Positions 16,948-21,511 of a DNA stretch of 21,511 nucleotides are shown one piece after another. This DNA is from UBA6624 sp964343345 [NCBI: uncultured bacterium]. GTDB lineage: Bacteria; UBP7; UBA6624. The notes under the pieces are model-generated. The model saw only the letters and a list, made by a program, of their open reading frames with translations. It was not told the DNA's origin and searched no databases. Both the position numbers and the translations under genes were made by a program. Location of the stretch: positions 1 through 21,511 of the forward strand of contig CAYFJE010000007.1 in NCBI GenBank assembly GCA_964343345.1, given 5' to 3'. How positions within the stretch are numbered: the stretch's first letter is position 1; every line of letters starts with the position of its first letter.

Positions 16948-18771
16948 ATGAAAAGACTTGGTGACATACTTGTTGATGAAGGCTTAGTAACATCAGATCA
17001 GCTCAAAGAGGCTTTGTCAAGCCAGCAAAAAACAGGGAAGAGGCTCGGACAAACAATAATCGACATGGGAATCTCAACACCAGATGAGATTTTGGATTCT
17101 CTATCCAGGCAAATGGGAATTCAAAAAATTGACCTTTATGAAGAAGAAATAGATTTAAAGATTGCTAGATTGCTTTCTGTTGAGAAAATTCAGCAATTTA
17201 AAGCAATACCCATTAAAGAAGTTGATGGGACTTTGTTAGTTGCCATGGTAGACCCCTTGAATGTTATTGCAATTGACGATATAAGGATTTCAACAGGGAA
17301 GGCAGTTAAGCCACTTATTACTAGTGAAGAATCATACAAGAGTGCTTTTGATGAGTATTTTGGAAAAGCCCATGAAGCCGAAAAGGCTGTAAAAGAGTTT
17401 GAAGAGCAGAGACGTGCTTCAGGATTGCTTTCTGAAGAACTCGAAAAAATGAGCAAGACCTTAGATGTAGATGATGCTCCAATCATTAAGCTTGTTGAAA
17501 GCTTGCTTACGAGTGCTGTGGAAATGAGAGTGAGTGATATTCATTTAGAGCCAAAAGAAACAAAGCTTCAAGTTAGGTTTCGGGTTGATGGAATACTTCA
17601 AAAAATGATGGACATTCCTAGAACTGCATTAGCTGCAGTAGTTGCACGTTTTAAAATTCTTTCAAATTTAGACACTTCTGAAAGACGAAAGCCGTTAGAC
17701 GGGAAGATAGCTAAAGAGATAAATGGTAAAAAGATTGACTTTCGTGTATCTACGATTCCAACAGTGAATGGAGAGAAGGTTGTAGCTCGTGTTCTTGACA
17801 GATCTGCATCAATGTTAACTCTCGAAGATTTGGGTTTTAGCAAAAAAGAACAAGATATATGGGTTGATCTTCTGAAAAAACCCCACGGGATAATTTTGTT
17901 AACTGGGCCAACAGGGTCCGGAAAAACGACAACACTGAATGCGAGTTTATCAAGAATTGCCAGTGACGATATCAATGTTACTACGATTGAAGATCCTGTT
18001 GAGTATCAGATTCCTAAAATAAATCAGGTTCAGGTGAACAACAAGGTTGGATTAACTTTTCAATCTGCATTAAGAAGCTTTTTAAGACAAGATCCAGATG
18101 TCATGATGGTTGGTGAGATACGTGATTTTGAAGTTGGAGAGATGGCTATCCAAGCAGCCCTTACTGGACATTTGGTTTTCTCTACACTTCACACAAACGA
18201 TGCTCCATCTTCAATTACAAGGTTAACAAACATGGGGGTAGAGCCTTTTCTTGTAAATGCTTGTTTGGCAGGTACGGTTGCTCAAAGGCTGGTACGAAAG
18301 CTTTGCGATCACTGTAAGGAGCATGAGGAAATGTCTTTAGAGGAATTCGATAGGCTGCGCCCTATATTGAAAAAAGTGGGATATGAGAAAGATGCTCCTC
18401 CTTTAGTTCACAATGCTTCCGGTTGTAAGTTCTGTAGCGGGACTGGGTCGAAAGGTAGATCTGCAATTTTTGAAATGATGATTATGACAAACAATATAAG
18501 AACAATGTGTTTGAAAGGGTCTAGTGAGAAAGAGGTGAAAATGCAAGCGATTACTGATGGTATGGACACATTATTCCAGTCAGGACTTAGAAGAGTTCTC
18601 GATGGAACAGTCTCTCTTGACGAGCTTTTCAGAGTTTGCCCACCTGAGGAAATTGCAATTGAAATTGGTGGAGGATATGATGGATCTGAAGAAGAAGCGG
18701 TTCAAAGTGAGAAGAAAATACCGGAACTTGCTGAGGCTCCAAAAATGCTTGCTCCATTTGTTAAGGATTAA
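16948..18771 (+). CDS. pilB: Type IV pilus extension ATPase PilB
   Basis: This 607-residue GspE/PilB-family ATPase powers pilin addition at the inner membrane platform. The start is set by GGAGG at 16937-16941. The N-terminus holds two tandem 24-residue MshEN motifs (R3-L-G...G12...L19...L23..Q26 and R32-L-G...G41...L52..Q55) separated by five residues, which is the cyclic-di-GMP-binding arrangement. The ATPase core shows Walker A GPTGSGKT (320-327), the Asp box TIEDPVEYQ, Walker B DPDVMMVGEIRD, the His box STLHTND, and the four-cysteine zinc site C453xxC456...C493xxC496 that marks assembly ATPases rather than PilT. The acidic C-terminal tail (GGGYDGSEEEAVQ) is not typical of the core family. 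pilT follows after 12 bases, then pilC, so this is a standard pilB-pilT-pilC order. Confidence 0.96.
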   Translation: MKRLGDILVDEGLVTSDQLKEALSSQQKTGKRLGQTIIDMGISTPDEILDSLSRQMGIQKIDLYEEEIDLKIARLLSVEKIQQFKAIPIKEVDGTLLVAMVDPLNVIAIDDIRISTGKAVKPLITSEESYKSAFDEYFGKAHEAEKAVKEFEEQRRASGLLSEELEKMSKTLDVDDAPIIKLVESLLTSAVEMRVSDIHLEPKETKLQVRFRVDGILQKMMDIPRTALAAVVARFKILSNLDTSERRKPLDGKIAKEINGKKIDFRVSTIPTVNGEKVVARVLDRSASMLTLEDLGFSKKEQDIWVDLLKKPHGIILLTGPTGSGKTTTLNASLSRIASDDINVTTIEDPVEYQIPKINQVQVNNKVGLTFQSALRSFLRQDPDVMMVGEIRDFEVGEMAIQAALTGHLVFSTLHTNDAPSSITRLTNMGVEPFLVNACLAGTVAQRLVRKLCDHCKEHEEMSLEEFDRLRPILKKVGYEKDAPPLVHNASGCKFCSGTGSKGRSAIFEMMIMTNNIRTMCLKGSSEKEVKMQAITDGMDTLFQSGLRRVLDGTVSLDELFRVCPPEEIAIEIGGGYDGSEEEAVQSEKKIPELAEAPKMLAPFVKD

Positions 18772-18783
18772 TGGGAGGTTGTT

Positions 18784-19932
18784 ATGGCAATAAAAGAAAC
18801 AATTCTTGAGCTTTTGGTCAGACTTCATGAGGAGAATGCAAGTGATTTGCATGTTTCTGTTGGAGCAAAACCGTCTTGTAGGGTTTTTGGTGAAGTCAAA
18901 CAATTTGAAGAATTTCCAGTCTTAACAAGTGAAGATACAAGAACTTTGGCTTATTCGATGATTCGTGAGGAACAAAGAAAAAAGTTTGAAAATGAGAAGG
19001 AATTAGATTTTGGATACGAACAAGAAGGGTTGGGGAGGTTCAGATGTAATTTTTTCTTTCAAAGAGAATCAGTTGCTTTTGCAATAAGAGCGCTTCCTTT
19101 GAGAATCCCAACAATGGAAGAAATTCTTTTGCCCGAGATTATCAAGAAAAAAATCTTTGAACCTAGAGGTTTAATCCTTGTTACGGGCCCTACTGGATCA
19201 GGAAAGACAACAAGCTTGGCTGCAATGTTGAATCACATTAACGATGTGAGCCACAAACACATTGTCACACTTGAGGACCCTATTGAGTTTTCTCACAAGC
19301 ATAAACAATCAATCGTTAATCAAAGAGAAATTGGAGTCGATTCTTTTTCTTTTGCAGAGTCTATGAAGAGGGTCTTGAGGCAAGATCCAGATATCATTCT
19401 TGTTGGTGAGATGAGAGATTTAGAAACAATTGCAGCAGCAATAACAGCAGCTGAAACTGGGCATTTGGTCTTTGCTACAATTCACACCATCAATGCTCCA
19501 ATGTCTATAGACAGGATTATTGATGTTTTTCCTGCAGAACAGCAGGAGATGGTAAGAGCTCAGCTTGCAAACTGTATTCAGATAATCATGTCTCAAACAC
19601 TTTTGAAAAGGGCAGATAGACCGGGTCGTTTGGCCGCTTTTGAAATGATGGTCGGAATTCCTGCTGTCAGAAATCTCATAAGGGAAGGGAAGATTTATCA
19701 GATTCCTTCGACGATGATGACACATAAGAAGGAAGGTATGCAAACGATGGATCAATGTTTGCGGGATTATTATTTTGCCAACTTAATCACTCTAGAAACA
19801 GCTATGTCAAGGTGCCACAGCCCAAAGGAATTGAGAAATTTGATAGCTGCAAAAGAAGCAGAGATTGAAGAAGCTTCTGGAGAAGAAGCTGATTCTGATA
19901 GCGAACCAACTGCGGAGTTTATTCCTCAATAA
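18784..19932 (+). CDS. pilT: Type IV pilus retraction ATPase PilT
   Basis: A 382-residue hexameric ATPase that disassembles pili. A good ribosome site GGGAGG (18773-18778) sits before the ATG. The N-terminal PAS-like half (ASDLHVSVGAKPSCRV) is followed by Walker A GPTGSGKT (135-142), the Asp box TLEDPIEFSH, Walker B QDPDIILVGEMRD, and the His box TIHTINAPMS. The retraction signature A294-V-R-N-L-I-R-E301 (usual AIRNLIRE) separates PilT from PilB, and the zinc cysteines of PilB are absent. The last ~25 residues are an acidic tail (EASGEEADSDSEPTAEFIPQ), which could be a local addition. It ends in a hairpin region with a new promoter before pilC. Confidence 0.96.
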   Translation: MAIKETILELLVRLHEENASDLHVSVGAKPSCRVFGEVKQFEEFPVLTSEDTRTLAYSMIREEQRKKFENEKELDFGYEQEGLGRFRCNFFFQRESVAFAIRALPLRIPTMEEILLPEIIKKKIFEPRGLILVTGPTGSGKTTSLAAMLNHINDVSHKHIVTLEDPIEFSHKHKQSIVNQREIGVDSFSFAESMKRVLRQDPDIILVGEMRDLETIAAAITAAETGHLVFATIHTINAPMSIDRIIDVFPAEQQEMVRAQLANCIQIIMSQTLLKRADRPGRLAAFEMMVGIPAVRNLIREGKIYQIPSTMMTHKKEGMQTMDQCLRDYYFANLITLETAMSRCHSPKELRNLIAAKEAEIEEASGEEADSDSEPTAEFIPQ

Positions 19933-19934
19933 AT

Positions 19935-19951
19935 CCCCTACTATGTAGGGG
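19935..19951 (+). terminator. Hairpin after pilT, possible weak terminator
   Basis: CCCCTAC (19935-19941) pairs perfectly with GTAGGGG (19945-19951) around a TAT loop, two bases after the pilT stop codon. A T-run (ATTTTTC) comes only about seven bases later, so it is not a textbook intrinsic terminator. It may slow or partly end transcription, or protect the 3' end of the upstream message. The -35 box of the pilC promoter follows three bases after it. Confidence 0.45.
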
Positions 19952-19953
19952 GG

Positions 19954-19982
19954 TTGATATTTTTCTTAGTTTTAGGTATAAT
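19954..19982 (+). promoter_or_regulatory. Strong sigma70-type promoter for pilC
   Basis: TTGATA (19954-19959, 5 of 6 to TTGACA) and TATAAT (19977-19982, perfect) are separated by exactly 17 bases (19960-19976). The predicted start is near 19989, giving a leader of about 40 bases to the pilC ATG. It is the best promoter I can see anywhere in the window and lies in one of its only two sizeable gaps. Confidence 0.7.
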
Positions 19983-19988
19983 CGAAAG

Positions 19989-20019
19989 GCTGAGTCTCTT
20001 TCGCGCCAAGGTTCTTAGC
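19989..20019 (+). other. Predicted 5' leader stem-loop of pilC mRNA
   Basis: GCTGAG (19989-19994) can pair with CTTAGC (20014-20019, one G-U), and within it CTTT (19998-20001) with AAGG (20008-20011). The structure starts almost exactly at the predicted transcript start and covers the only weak Shine-Dalgarno-like stretch (AAGG). It may stabilise the message or limit PilC translation. A second, competing hairpin (CGAAAG 19983-19988 with CTTTCG 19998-20003) would need transcription to start earlier. Confidence 0.4.
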
Positions 20020-20028
20020 ATTTAATTT

Positions 20029-21240
20029 ATGCCTGTATTTTTGTTTACTGCGCGCGATTCGTCTGGAAAGACGATTACTCGGAAGCTTACTGCGGATACC
20101 GCTCAAACTGTAATTGATGCTCTTCAAGCTGAGAGCCTTACCGTCATTAGGATAAGAGAGCAAAAAGAAAGTAAATTCCTCAAGAAATTACGTAGCGCTC
20201 AGCCTGTTAGTTTAAAAGTGCTAACAATATTTAGCAGACAGTTCGCTTTACTTGTTTCTGCAGGGCTTACCTTGGCAAGAGCACTTTCTACCCTTGAAGA
20301 ACAGGCAGAGTTTCCCTACTTCAAAGACATCCTTGCTGACCTTAGGAAAAAGATACAAGCTGGAGAAACTTTGCATAATTCCATGGGTTTACACAAGAGA
20401 GCATTTTCTCCTTTCTTCAGATCTATGGTAAGGGCTGGAGAGATTGGAGGTGTCCTTGAAGATGTTCTGGAAAGAATGGCAACATTTTTTGAAAAAGAAT
20501 TAAAGCTTAGACACAAAATCAAAGCAGCCATGTCTTATCCCCTTTTCGTTATCATTGCTGCATTCTTGATTACTATGGGAATTTTATTGTTCATTGTTCC
20601 TCAATTCGCTTCTTTTTTCGAGGAGATTTCAGAAGGAAAAACACCTCTCCCTGCAATGACGCAAACTCTCATGGATGCTTCCGACTGGATAATTGCGAAT
20701 CCTCTGTTGATTCCGTTACCATTAATTGCAATTTGGCTTTTTTATCTTTTCAGAAAAACAAAATGGGGACATATTTTATTAGATGGGCTCATCATGAGAA
20801 TTCCTATTTTTGGGAAGCTTTCTAGGATGGTTGGTGTCTCTAGATTCACTAGAACTCTAGGGACATTAATACAGTCAGGTGTTACATTGATGGAGTCTTT
20901 GGATGTAACAAAGACGACTGCTGATAATCATGTTATTGAAAAAACGGTTGATTACATAAGAGACAGGGTTAGAGAAGGGGAGGCGATCAGTATTCCAATG
21001 AGAAGAACAGGTGTTTTTCCAGCAATGGTATACAACATGGTCGCTGTTGGAGAGGAGGCTGGTAACCTTGAATCTATGCTTCACAAGGTTGCTGATTTCT
21101 ATGATGAAGAAATTGATGCAACTGTTGAACAGTTGGCAAGCCTTATAGAACCTATTATGATTATGGTTATAGGAGTCATTGTCGGAGTCATTGTTGTGGC
21201 TCTGTATTTGCCTGTATTTAGTATTGTGGATTTGTTCTGA
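20029..21240 (+). CDS. pilC: Type IV pilus inner membrane platform protein PilC
   Basis: A 403-residue GspF/PilC protein, full length for the family. It begins with the usual short N-terminal strand (MPVFLFTARDSSGKTITRKL), followed by two repeated T2SSF helical domains. Domain one (~65-190) holds FSRQFALLVSAGLTLARAL and FFRSMVRAGEIGGVLEDVLE. Domain two (~265-390) holds RFTRTLGTLIQSGVTLMESL and VYNMVAVGEEAGNLESMLHK. Three hydrophobic helices lie at about 168-190, 215-237 and 370-397 (IMIMVIGVIVGVIVVALYLP). PilC connects the PilB/PilT motors to pilin assembly. An in-frame TAA four bases upstream and no earlier ATG fix the start, although the ribosome site is weak. It has its own promoter after pilT and is followed by the prepilin gene. 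Confidence 0.96.
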   Translation: MPVFLFTARDSSGKTITRKLTADTAQTVIDALQAESLTVIRIREQKESKFLKKLRSAQPVSLKVLTIFSRQFALLVSAGLTLARALSTLEEQAEFPYFKDILADLRKKIQAGETLHNSMGLHKRAFSPFFRSMVRAGEIGGVLEDVLERMATFFEKELKLRHKIKAAMSYPLFVIIAAFLITMGILLFIVPQFASFFEEISEGKTPLPAMTQTLMDASDWIIANPLLIPLPLIAIWLFYLFRKTKWGHILLDGLIMRIPIFGKLSRMVGVSRFTRTLGTLIQSGVTLMESLDVTKTTADNHVIEKTVDYIRDRVREGEAISIPMRRTGVFPAMVYNMVAVGEEAGNLESMLHKVADFYDEEIDATVEQLASLIEPIMIMVIGVIVGVIVVALYLPVFSIVDLF

Positions 21241-21268
21241 TGATAATTAGTAAAATTTTTAATTTTTT

Positions 21269-21284
21269 ATCCTCTAAAGAGGAT
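21269..21284 (+). other. Perfect inverted repeat between pilC and the pilin start
   Basis: ATCCTCT (21269-21275) and AGAGGAT (21278-21284) form a perfect seven-base inverted repeat with two bases between; in RNA the loop would probably open to TAAA with a six-pair stem. No T-run follows on the + strand, so it does not look like a terminator. It could protect a processed pilin message or tune it. Confidence 0.4.
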
Positions 21285-21340
21285 TGTTCTAAATGTCTTA
21301 TTCCTGCTGATTTATCAGTCGGGATTAAATCTCAATTTTT

Positions 21341-21347
21341 AGGAGGT
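21341..21347 (+). promoter_or_regulatory. Shine-Dalgarno site for the prepilin gene
   Basis: AGGAGGT with six bases to the ATG at 21354 is close to ideal. It supports the short six-residue leader over the longer in-frame start at 21240. Confidence 0.8.
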
Positions 21348-21353
21348 ATTTCG

Positions 21354-21511
21354 ATGAATCGAAACAAGGGTTTTACCCTAATCGAGTTGTTAGTTGTTAT
21401 CGTTATCATCGGTATTCTTATAGCAATTGCTCTACCTAACTTTATTAGAGTTAAAGAGAAAGCTATGGAATCCCAGGTAAAGAGTAATCTTAGAGTTATC
21501 CAAGTTGCTCT
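21354..21511 (+). CDS. pilA: Type IV major pilin-like prepilin, 3' end outside window
   Basis: The visible 52 codons begin MNRNKG, a six-residue leader, followed by the class III signal FTLIELLVVIVIIGILIA. The prepilin peptidase would cut after Gly6; Phe becomes residue 1 and Glu5 is present, as needed for assembly. The helix then continues ALPNFIRVKEKAMESQVKSN, the typical N-terminal helix of type IVa pilins and type II pseudopilins. The short leader and location directly after pilC favour a pilin. With the C-terminal two thirds missing, a minor pilin or pseudopilin cannot be ruled out. An open in-frame stretch runs back 38 codons to an ATG overlapping the pilC stop; the strong ribosome site makes that longer start less likely. 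Confidence 0.88.
   Translation, partial: MNRNKGFTLIELLVVIVIIGILIAIALPNFIRVKEKAMESQVKSNLRVIQVA

Noticed and set aside
17598-17975. 125-codon open frame antisense to pilB
   Set aside because: It lies wholly inside the conserved ATPase core of pilB, where strong codon constraint makes antisense open frames common.
1-21511. tRNA, rRNA, CRISPR array, insertion sequence or phage genes
   Set aside because: I looked for regular repeats, transposase or integrase motifs and tRNA-like gaps. The genes are packed too tightly and none was seen.

Overview
The window reads as one contiguous stretch of chromosome from a low-GC diderm (Gram-negative type) bacterium. Three things point to a double membrane: a lipoprotein signal peptide with an outer-membrane-type +2 residue, cysteine-rich exported proteins, and a canonical type IV pilus assembly set. 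I cannot assign a phylum. Every gene lies on the + strand, and from the left edge to about 19.93 kb the genes overlap or are separated by about 30 bases or less. The whole block could therefore be one long transcript, or a few transcripts with hidden internal promoters. I saw no tRNA, rRNA, CRISPR array, insertion sequence or phage gene.

Layout. (1) 1-3183: the 3' part of a phospholipase-D-like exported protein, followed by a large lipoprotein with an NHL-type repeat region. Both end in carboxypeptidase-regulatory-like beta-sandwich domains. (2) 3196-12767: a dense glycan assembly cluster. It holds two family-2 glycosyltransferases, a rare-looking fusion of a family-2 glycosyltransferase to a polytopic GT-C (GT39/ArnT-like) domain, four GT-B-fold glycosyltransferases (one lacking the usual acidic motif), and a polyprenyl-phosphate sugar-1-phosphate transferase that would start the glycan. 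No flippase, polymerase, ABC exporter, sugar-nucleotide synthesis gene or ligase is present, so the locus is only part of a pathway. (3) 12784-16917: a MoxR AAA+ ATPase, a DUF58 protein and a TgpA-like membrane transglutaminase, the classic three-gene envelope module. (4) 16948 to the right edge: type IV pilus genes pilB, pilT, pilC and the start of a prepilin gene. PilB carries both copies of the MshEN cyclic-di-GMP-binding motif. A hairpin and a near-consensus sigma70 promoter (TTGATA-17-TATAAT) separate pilT from pilC.

How the parts may work together (inference): the initiating transferase loads a sugar phosphate on undecaprenyl phosphate, the glycosyltransferases extend it, and the GT-C part of the fusion would add a residue from a polyprenyl-phosphate sugar on the outer face of the membrane. 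Lying next to pilus genes and exported surface proteins, the glycan could be a capsule or O-antigen-like polymer, or could decorate the pilin or the surface proteins. The MoxR/DUF58/transglutaminase module between the glycan and pilus genes suggests a shared surface programme, but sequence alone does not show a physical link.

The most interesting points are the GT2/GT-C fusion, the c-di-GMP signature in PilB, the structured leader and promoter of pilC, and an in-frame 38-codon open stretch (with a CxxC) linking the end of pilC to the pilin start.
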